From Candidatus Mediterraneibacter vanvlietii (GTDB lineage Bacteria > Bacillota > Clostridia > Lachnospirales > Lachnospiraceae): DNA of 61,912 nt. The notes beneath the pieces are model-generated. The model did not search any database, was not told the origin of the DNA, and saw only the letters and a list, made by a program, of their open reading frames with translations. Positions 1 to 8,156 of the stretch are shown piece by piece; the stretch's first letter is position 1, and the number at the start of each line of letters is the position of its first letter. The translations under genes were made by a program, and so were the position numbers. The DNA lies in contig DXGZ01000066.1 in assembly GCA_019113645.1 (NCBI GenBank), positions 1 through 61,912 of the forward strand. The letters are read 5' to 3'.

Positions 1-223
1 TGGAGTTCCGTGTGCGGACGTCAGGACAGGCGGTGAGATTGTCTGAGCGAAGCGAGTTGCTCACCGTCTGTCCTTGTATTTAGTCCGTGCCCGGAACTTC
101 TTAGTTGCCCTTATTCCCCGGAGCGGAACCTCGAACATATCCTCACTCCCTGCAGAATACGTCTTAAAAAACTTCTCTGTTTTCGTACGTTCAGTCAATG
201 AAGGTAGTGAACAAAATAGCGGA
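1..223. repeat. Palindromic interspersed repeat, copy A (cut by window edge)
   Basis: This stretch is about 93% identical, by eye, to the reverse complement of 55926-56146. It contains a stem of AGGACAGGCGGTGAG (23-37) with CTCACCGTCTGTCCT (60-74). Outer paired blocks GTTCCG and CGGAAC extend the hairpin. It ends in AACAAAATAGCGG, which is shared with the other copies. No transposase is present, so it looks like a MITE- or REP-type non-coding repeat. The left part probably lies upstream of base 1. Confidence 0.85.
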
Positions 224-300
224 CTGTCTTTTTGGGGAGGGTTACATATAATAGTATAACAGCAGGCAGCAATAATATACAGGAACAGGAGGAGCGCGGC

Positions 301-555
301 ATGAGACTCTGTGAGCTTAGAGACAAGGAAGTGATCAATATCTGCAGCGGCAGGAAGCTCGGATGCATCGTGGATGTGGAGATCAACATCTGCAGTGGTG
401 AAGTGGAAGCGGTGATTATCCCGGGTCCCGGAAAGATATGTGGGTTCCTTGGAACGGACTGCGAGTATGTGATTCCGTTCGGCTGCATTCGGAAAATTGG
501 GCCGGATATTGTGATAGTGGAGATCCAGGAGGAAAAGTTTTTGCAAAAGTTTTAG
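301..555 (+). CDS. YlmC/YmxH family sporulation protein (PRC-barrel)
   Basis: This 84-residue protein begins MRLCELRDKEVIN and matches the YlmC/YmxH family of small PRC-barrel proteins, which are common in spore-forming Firmicutes. The start at 301 is chosen because AGGAGGAG sits about 8 bases upstream; a longer reading from 232 would run through the upstream region without a ribosome binding site. It lies just upstream of nrdR, an arrangement often seen in Clostridia. The biochemical role of the family is not well defined; sporulation is inferred from the family name and distribution. A TATAAT at 247-252 right after the repeat could be its -10 box, but no good -35 is visible. Confidence 0.85.
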   Translation: MRLCELRDKEVINICSGRKLGCIVDVEINICSGEVEAVIIPGPGKICGFLGTDCEYVIPFGCIRKIGPDIVIVEIQEEKFLQKF

Positions 556-569
556 TGATTGTGTATAAT
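541..569 (+). promoter_or_regulatory. Sigma-A promoter for nrdR-truA
   Basis: TTGCAA (541-546) and TATAAT (564-569) are separated by 17 bases. The -35 box overlaps the end of the preceding gene. Predicted start is near 576, upstream of nrdR at 624. Confidence 0.65.
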
Positions 570-623
570 GTACGCAGTTAGTGAAAATGAGCATGTATAA
601 AACAGAGAAAGGCAGGAAGAATT

Positions 624-1073
624 ATGAGATGTCCATATTGCGGCAACCTGGATACCAGAGTGATCGATTCGAGACCGGCGGAAGACAGAAGTTCGATCCG
701 GAGAAGGCGCTCCTGTGATGAGTGCGGGAGAAGATTTACAACCTATGAAAAGGTGGAAACGATTCCTCTGATCGTGATAAAAAAGGATGACAACCGCGAA
801 CAGTATCAGAGAGCCAAGATCGAGCAGGGCATCCTGAGCGCCTGCTACAAGAGACCGGTTTCAGCCGAGGCGATCCAGAAGACTATTGACGCCATTGAGC
901 TGGAGATATTCAACCGGGAAGAAAAGGAGATCCCAAGCAGTGTGATCGGGGAGATTGTCATGGAGAAACTCAAAGACCTCGATCCGGTGGCTTATGTCAG
1001 ATTCGCTTCCGTGTACAGAGAGTTCAAGGATGTTAATACATTCATGGACGAGCTGAAGAAGTTCCTTCAGTAG
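624..1073 (+). CDS. nrdR: NrdR, ribonucleotide reductase repressor
   Basis: A 149-residue transcriptional repressor of ribonucleotide reductase genes. The N-terminal zinc ribbon has Cys3/Cys6 (CPYC) and Cys31/Cys34 (CDEC), followed by the basic RRRRSC segment. The rest, from about residue 49, is an ATP-cone domain that senses ATP/dATP and sets oligomer state and DNA binding. Length and motifs match the family throughout. It is followed by truA with only 6 bases between the stop and the next start, so the two are probably co-transcribed. No ribonucleotide reductase gene is in this window, so its targets lie elsewhere. Confidence 0.96.
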   Translation: MRCPYCGNLDTRVIDSRPAEDRSSIRRRRSCDECGRRFTTYEKVETIPLIVIKKDDNREQYQRAKIEQGILSACYKRPVSAEAIQKTIDAIELEIFNREEKEIPSSVIGEIVMEKLKDLDPVAYVRFASVYREFKDVNTFMDELKKFLQ

Positions 1074-1079
1074 CAGAAC

Positions 1080-1823
1080 ATGCGTACCTATAAGCTGACG
1101 GTTGCATATGATGGAACCGGATATCAGGGCTGGCAGAAGCAGACGAATACAGACCGGACGATCCAGGGAATTCTGGAGAACATTATAACAGAAGAAACAG
1201 GATACAGCGCGGAGATGAACGGCTCCGGCCGCACGGATGCCGGGGTTCATGCTTCCGGGCAGACGGCAAGCGTAGTGCTTCCGGGGCGTGTGGATGAGGA
1301 AACGCTTATCAGGCGGATCAACGAAAAACTTCCGGCAGATATCCGGGTTCTGGACATGCTTCTTGTGAAAAACGGGTTCCATGCGAGGAAAAGCGCTGTG
1401 GGAAAGGTGTATGAGTACCATATTGATACCAGGGAGCGGCCGGATGTGTTCAGAAGAAGGTACTGTTATCATTTCCCGGAGCATCTTGATCTTGAGGCGA
1501 TGCGGGAAGCGGCGTCATATCTGATCGGAACACATGAATTTGCAGGATATACAGATAAAAAAGATGAAAAGTCCACAAAAAGGACAATCTATGATATAAT
1601 AATCAGCGGACAAGGCGGCAGAGTAGATATCAGATATGAAGGAACCGGTTTTCTGTATCACATGGTGAGGATACTGACCGGCACTCTGCTTGAAGTGGGA
1701 ACGCACCGGAGAACGCCCCGGAGCGCGGAGGCGGCTCTGAAGTCAAAAGACAGAAGAGAGGCAGGATTTCTTGCCCCGGCGTGCGGCCTGTTTTTAAAAG
1801 AAGTGCGCTATGATAAAAACTGA
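1080..1823 (+). CDS. truA: tRNA pseudouridine(38-40) synthase TruA
   Basis: A 247-residue enzyme that converts uridines 38-40 of the tRNA anticodon arm to pseudouridine. The catalytic aspartate is Asp53 in the GRTDAGVHASGQ motif. The opening KLTVAYDGTGYQGWQ and the later EGTGFLYHMVR are typical of the family. It directly follows nrdR and is closed by a hairpin at 1826-1850. The length is normal. Confidence 0.96.
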   Translation: MRTYKLTVAYDGTGYQGWQKQTNTDRTIQGILENIITEETGYSAEMNGSGRTDAGVHASGQTASVVLPGRVDEETLIRRINEKLPADIRVLDMLLVKNGFHARKSAVGKVYEYHIDTRERPDVFRRRYCYHFPEHLDLEAMREAASYLIGTHEFAGYTDKKDEKSTKRTIYDIIISGQGGRVDIRYEGTGFLYHMVRILTGTLLEVGTHRRTPRSAEAALKSKDRREAGFLAPACGLFLKEVRYDKN

Positions 1824-1825
1824 GA

Positions 1826-1850
1826 GGACAGATAGCTGGATTATCTGTCC
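1826..1850 (+). terminator. Terminator after truA
   Basis: GGACAGATA pairs with TATCTGTCC (9 bp, 7-base loop), followed by the weakly T-rich TTCCTTG. Confidence 0.6.
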
Positions 1851-1893
1851 TTCCTTGTGTACCTTTAAGGGCACAGGATAAAGGAGGTATGTA

Positions 1894-2646
1894 ATGAAAC
1901 TGATATCGTGGAATGTAAATGGAATCCGGGCGTGTGTCCAGAAAGGATTCCTCGATTTTTTTAAAGAGGCTGACGCGGATATCTTCTGCATCCAGGAGAC
2001 GAAGATGCAGGAAGGGCAGCTTCAGCTTGAGCTTCCCGGATATTATCAGTATTGGAATTATGCAGTGAAGAAAGGGTATTCAGGTACGGCGGTGTTTACG
2101 AAGAAAGAGCCTCTTTCGGTTGCCTACGGAATCGGAATCGAGGAACACGACCAGGAGGGACGTGTCATTACCTGCGAGTTTGAGGATTTCTACTTTGTGA
2201 CTGTCTATACGCCGAACTCTCAGAATGAGCTGGCGCGTCTTGATTACCGGATGAAATGGGAAGATGATTTCCGGGCTTATTTAAAGAAGCTCGAGGAGTC
2301 CAAACCGGTGATCGTAACCGGCGATATGAATGTGGCTCACAGGGAGATTGACCTGAAGAATCCGAAGACAAATCGGAAGAATGCAGGTTTTACCGATGAG
2401 GAACGGCAGAAGTTCACAGAACTTCTGGATGCAGGTTTCATCGATACGTTCCGGTATTTTTATCCGGATCAGGAAGGGATCTATTCCTGGTGGTCCTACC
2501 GGTTCAGCGCCCGGGCGAAGAACGCAGGGTGGCGGATCGACTATTTCTGCGTGTCTGAGAGCCTGAAGGACCGGCTTGCCGACGCGAAGATACTTACGGA
2601 CGTGATGGGATCGGATCACTGCCCGGTGGAACTGGATTTAAATTAG
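1894..2646 (+). CDS. Exonuclease III family AP endonuclease (ExoA/Xth)
   Basis: A 250-residue endonuclease/exonuclease/phosphatase-fold DNA repair enzyme that cuts 5' to abasic sites. Seen motifs: SWNVNGIRA at the N-terminus (Asn7), the metal-binding Glu35 in [14 protein letters not shown] in the middle, and the C-terminal GSDHCP with the catalytic Asp-His pair. AAGGAGG lies upstream of the ATG at 1894. The next gene begins 15 bases after the stop, so an operon with the two GTPase genes is likely. Confidence 0.95.
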   Translation: MKLISWNVNGIRACVQKGFLDFFKEADADIFCIQETKMQEGQLQLELPGYYQYWNYAVKKGYSGTAVFTKKEPLSVAYGIGIEEHDQEGRVITCEFEDFYFVTVYTPNSQNELARLDYRMKWEDDFRAYLKKLEESKPVIVTGDMNVAHREIDLKNPKTNRKNAGFTDEERQKFTELLDAGFIDTFRYFYPDQEGIYSWWSYRFSARAKNAGWRIDYFCVSESLKDRLADAKILTDVMGSDHCPVELDLN

Positions 2647-2660
2647 GAGGATGATTGAAA

Positions 2661-3755
2661 ATGACAAAAATAGATATTATCTCCGGCTTTCTTGGAGCTG
2701 GAAAAACAACGCTGATCAAGAAACTTCTCTCAGAAGCATTTACAGGTGAACAGGTAGTGCTGATTGAGAATGAATTCGGAGAGATCGGTATCGACGGCGG
2801 ATTCTTAAAAGAATCCGGAATCGAGATCCGTGAGATGAACTCAGGATGCATCTGCTGCTCGCTCGTAGGAGATTTCGGGAAATCTCTGCGCGAAGTGGTG
2901 GACACGTATCACCCGGACCGTATCCTGATCGAGCCTTCAGGAGTGGGAAAACTCTCTGATGTGATCAAGGCAGTGCAGGATGTGCAGGGCGAGATCGACG
3001 CGCAGCTGAACAGCTTCACCACGGTGGTGGATGTGACAAAGTGCAGAATCTACAGAAAGAATTTCGGTGAGTTCTTCAGCAACCAGATCGAGTATGCGGG
3101 CGCAGTGATTTTAAGCCGTACAGATAAGGCGAAACCGGAGAAGATCGAGGAGAGTGTGAAACTGTTAAGAGAGCTGAATGAGAAAGCTCCGTTTATCACG
3201 ACTCCGATCGCGCAGCTTGACGGGGCGAAGATTCTGGCGACAATGGAATCGAGCAAGTCGCTGGAAGAGGAACTTCTCGCTGAGATTGTGTGCCCGGAAT
3301 GCGGACATCATCATGAGGAGGGCGAGTGCTGCGGCCACGACCATGATCACGATCATCATCACGATCACGAGCATGAGCACCATCATGATCATGACCACGA
3401 GCATGAGCACCACCATGATCATGACCACGATCACGAGCATGAGCATCACCATGATCATGCCGGACATCACCATGCGGATGATGTGTTTACAAGCTGGGGA
3501 AGAGAGACGATCCGCACTTACACGAAAGAGCAGATCAGCGAGATCCTCAGAACGCTGGAGGAGGATCCGGCATACGGCAATGTGCTCCGCGCAAAGGGCA
3601 TGGTAGCAGGTGCTGACGGCGAGTGGATTTATTTTGATATGGTTCCGGAGGAGCACGAGGTACGCACAGGCGCGCCTGAGTATACAGGAAGAATCTGCGT
3701 CATCGGAGCGGAACTTGATGAGAACAGGCTTGCGGAGCTGTTCGGCGTTGCCTGA
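2661..3755 (+). CDS. COG0523 (CobW/ZNG1-like) GTPase, His-rich metallochaperone
   Basis: A 364-residue G3E GTPase of the COG0523 family, thought to insert or deliver metals, often zinc. Visible: Walker A GFLGAGKTT (9-17), the diagnostic CxCC metal site Cys63-Ile-Cys65-Cys66, the Walker B region ILIEPSG, and an SRTD motif in place of the usual NKxD. A second cysteine cluster (CPECGHH) leads into roughly 50 residues made almost entirely of His, Asp and Glu (about 215-265), a strong metal-binding stretch. A CobW C-terminal domain follows. The ATG at 2661 is preferred over the TTG at 2655 because of AGGAGG at 2645-2650. The metal specificity cannot be read from the sequence; zinc is the usual guess. 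Confidence 0.92.
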   Translation: MTKIDIISGFLGAGKTTLIKKLLSEAFTGEQVVLIENEFGEIGIDGGFLKESGIEIREMNSGCICCSLVGDFGKSLREVVDTYHPDRILIEPSGVGKLSDVIKAVQDVQGEIDAQLNSFTTVVDVTKCRIYRKNFGEFFSNQIEYAGAVILSRTDKAKPEKIEESVKLLRELNEKAPFITTPIAQLDGAKILATMESSKSLEEELLAEIVCPECGHHHEEGECCGHDHDHDHHHDHEHEHHHDHDHEHEHHHDHDHDHEHEHHHDHAGHHHADDVFTSWGRETIRTYTKEQISEILRTLEEDPAYGNVLRAKGMVAGADGEWIYFDMVPEEHEVRTGAPEYTGRICVIGAELDENRLAELFGVA

Positions 3756-3783
3756 ACCGGAATAAGACAGGAGAGATGGAATT

Positions 3784-4728
3784 ATGGAACCAAGTGTAAT
3801 GGTCTATCTGATGACCGGTTTTCTGGACAGCGGAAAGACACAGTTTCTTACATTTACATTGAAGCAGGATTATTTTCAGATCGATGGCAAGACACTTCTG
3901 ATCCTCTGTGAGGAAGGGGAAGAGGAGTACAATGCCATGGAGCTGCTGAAATACGGCGTGGTGATCGAGAAAGTGGAGGATCAGGAAGAACTGACGGCGG
4001 AGTGGCTGGAAGAAATGAACAGAAAGCATGAGCCGGAGCGTGTTGTTGTGGAGTATAACGGCATGTGGAAAGTCAGTGATTTTGAGAATCTGAAACTGCC
4101 GGAAGGCTGGGGAATCGAGCAGAAGATTACAACTGTTGACGCGAGCACGTTCCAGATGTATCTGACCAACCTGAAACCGCTGTTCGTGGAGATGGTCAGA
4201 GGCGCTGACATGGTGTTGTTCAACCGCTGTGAGGACATCAAGCCACTGGCAGGCTACCGCCGCAGCGTGAAGGTAGTAAGCCCTCAGGCAGAGGTGATCT
4301 TTGAGGATGAAGACGGCGAAGTGGAAAACATTTTTGAGGACGATGTGCCTTATGACCTGAAAGCGCCTGTGATTAAGATTGAAAGAGAAGATTACGGCAT
4401 CTGGTATGTGGATATGATGGAGAATCCGGACCGCTACAAGGGGAAAGTCGTGGAGTTCACAGCAAAAGTGCTGAAACCAAGGACATTTCCGGCAAAAGTT
4501 TTCATGGCAGGCCGCATGGCGATGACCTGCTGTGCGGATGACACGTCATTTCTCGGGTATGTGTGCCGCAGTTCATATGCGCCGAAGCTAAAACCAGGAC
4601 AGTGGGTGACGGTACGGGCGAAAGTAAGGTTCGCAAATGTGTCAGTGTACCGGGGCGAGGGACCGGTTCTCGAAGCAGAGAATATTGAACTTGCGGACCC
4701 GATAGAGGAACTGGTATACTTTAACTAA
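3784..4728 (+). CDS. COG0523-like GTPase fused to a YcgQ/TIGR03943-like C-terminal domain
   Basis: A 314-residue protein. Residues 1 to about 190 resemble a COG0523 GTPase: GFLDSGKTQ (12-20) is a Walker A motif and VVVEYNG fits the Walker B region, but the CxCC metal motif of the preceding gene is absent. The last 115 residues contain NPDRYKGK and MAMTCCADD (Cys249/Cys250). This layout matches my memory of the C-terminal domain of the YcgQ/TIGR03943 family, whose genes are often linked to zinc GTPases and permeases. It follows the first COG0523 gene by 28 bases. The likely role is metal handling together with its neighbour; that is inference. Confidence 0.7.
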   Translation: MEPSVMVYLMTGFLDSGKTQFLTFTLKQDYFQIDGKTLLILCEEGEEEYNAMELLKYGVVIEKVEDQEELTAEWLEEMNRKHEPERVVVEYNGMWKVSDFENLKLPEGWGIEQKITTVDASTFQMYLTNLKPLFVEMVRGADMVLFNRCEDIKPLAGYRRSVKVVSPQAEVIFEDEDGEVENIFEDDVPYDLKAPVIKIEREDYGIWYVDMMENPDRYKGKVVEFTAKVLKPRTFPAKVFMAGRMAMTCCADDTSFLGYVCRSSYAPKLKPGQWVTVRAKVRFANVSVYRGEGPVLEAENIELADPIEELVYFN

Positions 4729-4755
4729 ACAGTCAAACCAGCAGGAGGAACGGAT

Positions 4756-5721
4756 ATGGAGAAGAATTTTGATGTGATCGCCCTTGGCGAGCTTCTGATC
4801 GATTTTACAATGAACGGGCAGAGCGAACAGGGCAACAATATGTTTGAGGCATGCCCGGGCGGCGCGCCGTGCAACGTGCTTGCGCTTCTGAATAAAATGG
4901 GCAAGAAGACAGCATTCCTCGGGAAAGTCGGACAGGACCAGTTTGGGACGCTTCTTAAAGATACGATTACAGAGGTGGGGATTGACTCGACCCGCCTGGT
5001 GATGGATCCGGAAGTGAATACAACGCTGGCGTTCGTCCACACATTTCCGGACGGCGACAGGGAGTTCTCTTTCTACCGGAATCCGGGAGCGGATATGATG
5101 CTCTCTGAGAGTGATGTGGATCCGGAATTCATCGGACAGGCGAAGATCTTTCATTTCGGAACGCTGTCCATGACTCATGACGGGGTGAGAGCAGCAACGA
5201 AGAAAGCAGTGCAGGCTGCAAGAGAAAACGGATGCCTGATTTCGTTTGACCCGAACTTACGACCGCCGCTGTGGTCCTCTCTTGAACTCGCGAAAGAGCA
5301 GATGGAGTATGGATTCGGCGTGTGCGATATCCTTAAGATCTCGGACAATGAGATTCAGTTTGTGTCGGGAAAAGAAGACTATGACGAGGGAATCGCATAT
5401 CTCCAGGAGAAATACCAGATTCCGCTGATCCTGCTTACCATGGGAAGAGACGGAAGCCGCGCGTACTACAAAGGCATGCGCGTCCAGAAACCGGGATTCT
5501 CCGTGAAGGCGATCGAGACAACAGGCGCCGGTGATACCTTCTGCGGAAGTTCCCTGACTTATATTCTGGAACATGATTTCGACAGTCTGACAGAGGAACA
5601 GTTAGGAGAAATGCTGACATTTGCAAATGCGGCTGCTGCCATCGTAACCACGAAAAAAGGCGCGATCCGTTCCATGCCGGAGCGGGAAGAAGTCACAGCG
5701 CTTCTCGATAGCAATAAATAA
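4756..5721 (+). CDS. PfkB-family carbohydrate kinase, probable fructokinase
   Basis: A 321-residue ribokinase-family sugar kinase. The N-terminus has VIALGELLIDF and the substrate-side GGAPCNVA-like segment PGGAPCNV. The second PfkB signature TTGAGDTFCGS holds the catalytic base Asp260. Fructose is the most likely substrate because the protein resembles ScrK-type enzymes and because the next locus handles sucrose-containing oligosaccharides. AGGAGG precedes the ATG. It ends the rightward operon and is closed by a terminator at 5746-5780. Confidence 0.85.
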   Translation: MEKNFDVIALGELLIDFTMNGQSEQGNNMFEACPGGAPCNVLALLNKMGKKTAFLGKVGQDQFGTLLKDTITEVGIDSTRLVMDPEVNTTLAFVHTFPDGDREFSFYRNPGADMMLSESDVDPEFIGQAKIFHFGTLSMTHDGVRAATKKAVQAARENGCLISFDPNLRPPLWSSLELAKEQMEYGFGVCDILKISDNEIQFVSGKEDYDEGIAYLQEKYQIPLILLTMGRDGSRAYYKGMRVQKPGFSVKAIETTGAGDTFCGSSLTYILEHDFDSLTEEQLGEMLTFANAAAAIVTTKKGAIRSMPEREEVTALLDSNK

Positions 5722-5745
5722 AATCAATAACAGGAAACAAAAGAT

Positions 5746-5780
5746 AACGGGACAAAAGGCGGAAAGCCATTTGTCCCGTT
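5746..5780. terminator. Bidirectional terminator between the kinase and AraC genes
   Basis: AACGGGACAAA (5746-5756) pairs perfectly with TTTGTCCCGTT (5770-5780). It lies between two convergent genes and the A/T ends of the stem can serve both directions. Confidence 0.75.
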
Positions 5781-5801
5781 AAGCGATTATCGCCCTGATT
5801 T

Positions 5802-6653
5802 TCAGGATCTGACACGGTTCTGGTTTCTCCACTCTCTCGGCGGAACCCCGTATACATTCTTAAATGCTCTCGAAAAATGAAGCTGGTTCGGATAACCGAC
5901 AGCATTGCCGATATCGTTCACGGACAGTGCGGTCAGCTTTAGCAGTTCTGCGGCTTTGGTCATCCGGTAGCTTAAGAGAAACTCCTGCGGGGATTTTCCC
6001 ACGGTTTCTTTGAAAATGCGGCCGAAGTAAGTGCGGTTCAGTCCGCAGAAAGCAGCGATCCCTTCTACAGTGATATCGTTCTGAAAATTCTGTTCAATAT
6101 AATTCAATGCTTCTTTGATATAGAAATCCCTCACTTTTCCCTTAGAGGAAAGCTTCATCGTTGCAGCGGAACGGGAAAGATAGTCGATAAAAAGATACAG
6201 GTGCCCGATCAGGTGGAACGGGGAATCCTGCCCGTGTTCCGCCAGGTAGAGCATTTCGTTTTTCATATTTTCGCGCAGGTCTTTCGAGGTCGCGTGATAG
6301 ACCGGAGAGTCTGCGGACAGTCCGGCGATTTCGATGATCTCCCTGGCGCGCAGCCCGTCGAATTCGATCCAGACATATTCCCAGGGAAGATGGATATCCG
6401 CCATATAAGTCGTGATCTGTCTTGGGAAGATCATGAATCCCTGCCCGCTTTTGATCTGGTATTCGCGGGAAATGCCTTTTGAGTCCTGGGCGATCAGTTT
6501 CCCGGTGCCTGAGAGGACATAGTGGAACAGGTAGTGATTCCTCGATACGGGCCCGAACGAATGGCCGGGACTGCAGGTCTCGCGTCCGAACTGATAGAGT
6601 CCGAGATCGATAAAATTCTCATTTGGAAATACGGAAAACAGAACATCACTCAC
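5802..6653 (-). CDS. AraC-family regulator of the alpha-galactoside locus
   Basis: A 283-residue regulator with an N-terminal cupin sugar-binding domain (about 25-150) and a C-terminal pair of helix-turn-helix motifs ending in GYPNQLHFSRAFKNVYGVPP. It is transcribed divergently from the ABC transporter genes, so it is most likely their activator; the ligand may be an alpha-galactoside. The start is placed at a GTG at 6653 because AAGGAGG lies 7 bases upstream. The open frame extends further to 6812, but that extension has no ribosome binding site and runs into the divergent promoter region. Confidence 0.88.
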   Translation of the reverse strand: MSDVLFSVFPNENFIDLGLYQFGRETCSPGHSFGPVSRNHYLFHYVLSGTGKLIAQDSKGISREYQIKSGQGFMIFPRQITTYMADIHLPWEYVWIEFDGLRAREIIEIAGLSADSPVYHATSKDLRENMKNEMLYLAEHGQDSPFHLIGHLYLFIDYLSRSAATMKLSSKGKVRDFYIKEALNYIEQNFQNDITVEGIAAFCGLNRTYFGRIFKETVGKSPQEFLLSYRMTKAAELLKLTALSVNDIGNAVGYPNQLHFSRAFKNVYGVPPREWRNQNRVRS

Positions 6654-6780
6654 AGGAACCCCTCCTTTAGTTTTCTGATTACTTCTTTGATTATACCTCA
6701 AAATATACCAAAATGCGACCAGACTTTTTGAAGAAACGGTGTAAGTCGCATCATGGTATAAAATACGGTTTATACAGATA

Positions 6781-6809
6781 TTTTCAGATGCATTTTGGAA
6801 TGTTATAAT
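6781..6809 (+). promoter_or_regulatory. Promoter of the alpha-galactoside ABC operon
   Basis: TTTTCA (6781-6786) and TATAAT (6804-6809) are separated by 17 bases, about 45 bases before the binding-protein ATG. The weak -35 fits an activator-dependent promoter. On the opposite strand a TATAAT near 6693-6698 may serve the AraC gene. Confidence 0.55.
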
Positions 6810-6853
6810 CAATCTATAAGCGGAAAAAGCTAAAGGAAGGAGCTGAAACTATT

Positions 6854-8137
6854 ATGAAAAGGAAAAATGCGATCAGTGCGGTGCTTGCGGTTGCCATGCT
6901 TGCCACAGCCATTCTTCCGGGATGCGGTTCGGAGGAGAACAACGGTGTGACGGAGATTGAAATTCTTCAGTACAAACCGGAAGCCGCGGCATATTTCGAT
7001 CAGGTGGAAGAAGCGTTCAACGCCTCTCACGATGATATCCACCTGACGATCAGTTCGCCGAATGACGCCAGCACGATCATGAGGACCAGATTTATCCGAG
7101 AAGATTATCCGGATATCATCGGTATCGGGGGAGACATCAATTACTCATACTATGTAGATGCTGACATCCTTGCTGATGTATCAGATTATGAGGGATTATC
7201 AAATGTCAAACAGTCATATATCGACATTCTCGAGAACCTTGAGATTACACCGAAGGAGGGAACATACGGTGTGCCTTATGTGGCGAACGCGGCGGGAATC
7301 CTTTATAACAAGGATATGTTTGAGGAGCATGGATGGAAGATCCCGGAGACATGGAGTGAGCTGATCGACCTGTGTGAAGAGATTCAGTCAGAAGGAATCC
7401 TGCCGTTTTATTTCGGATTTCGTGACACCTGGACCTGTCTGGCCCCGTGGAATTCACTGGCAGTAGATCTTGCGCCTGCTGATACGTGTCAGCAGGTGAA
7501 TGCGGGCGAGACTACATTCTCGGAGGAATATATAGAAGTGGCGGAGAAATGTCTGGAAATGGTAAGCTACGGACCAGATGATCCGTTTGCATACGGCTAT
7601 AATGATGCGTGTACCGCTTTTGCGAACAGTGAATCTGCAATGTATCCGATAGGAAGCTATGCAGTACCGCAGATTCTTTCAGTAAACCCGGATATGAATA
7701 TAGACTCATTTGTAACACCGGGAAATGACGATCCGTCCAAAAACACGCTGAATTCAGGTGTAGATCTGATGTTTGCGGTGACTGCGGAATGCAGGAATAA
7801 AGAAGCGGCATATGAAGTGCTTGATTTCCTGATGGAAGATGAGAATATACAGGCATATATTGATGACCAGAATGCCGTGCCGTGTAAAGACGGTGACTTC
7901 GAGCTTGCGCCGATGCTCGATGGTATGACTTCTTTTATTGAAGCGGGAAATATGACGGACTATCAGGATCATTACTATCCTTCTGAGATGGCTGCGGATG
8001 CACTCATCCAGACATATCTGATCAATAAAGACGCAGATGCGTTCCTGAACGATTTTGACGCACGCTGGCAGAGGTACAACCGTGATATCATCCGTGCGGT
8101 CCAAGAATACAATGAAGAGCATGGAACTGCTGAGTAG
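6854..8137 (+). CDS. Extracellular sugar-binding lipoprotein of an ABC transporter
   Basis: A 427-residue family 1 (MalE/UgpB-type) solute-binding protein. A hydrophobic signal segment ends in the lipobox LPGC with Cys24 as the lipidated residue. The mature protein has the typical NAAGILYNKDMFEEHGW segment. It delivers oligosaccharide to the two permeases encoded immediately downstream. The downstream GH36 and amylosucrase-like genes suggest raffinose, stachyose or melibiose as ligand. There is no ATPase gene here; such CUT1 systems usually share a MsmK-type ATPase encoded elsewhere. Confidence 0.93.
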   Translation: MKRKNAISAVLAVAMLATAILPGCGSEENNGVTEIEILQYKPEAAAYFDQVEEAFNASHDDIHLTISSPNDASTIMRTRFIREDYPDIIGIGGDINYSYYVDADILADVSDYEGLSNVKQSYIDILENLEITPKEGTYGVPYVANAAGILYNKDMFEEHGWKIPETWSELIDLCEEIQSEGILPFYFGFRDTWTCLAPWNSLAVDLAPADTCQQVNAGETTFSEEYIEVAEKCLEMVSYGPDDPFAYGYNDACTAFANSESAMYPIGSYAVPQILSVNPDMNIDSFVTPGNDDPSKNTLNSGVDLMFAVTAECRNKEAAYEVLDFLMEDENIQAYIDDQNAVPCKDGDFELAPMLDGMTSFIEAGNMTDYQDHYYPSEMAADALIQTYLINKDADAFLNDFDARWQRYNRDIIRAVQEYNEEHGTAE

Positions 8138-8156
8138 GAAAGGAGTGGGGTGGATT

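Noticed and set aside
61-594. 177-residue open frame on the minus strand
   Set aside because: It runs through the palindromic repeat and antisense to the YmxH-like gene, has no ribosome binding site and no recognisable protein features.
3165-3656. 163-residue minus-strand frame rich in Met, Val and Ile
   Set aside because: It is the antisense reading of the His/Asp tract in the COG0523 GTPase; the composition follows from the repeat.
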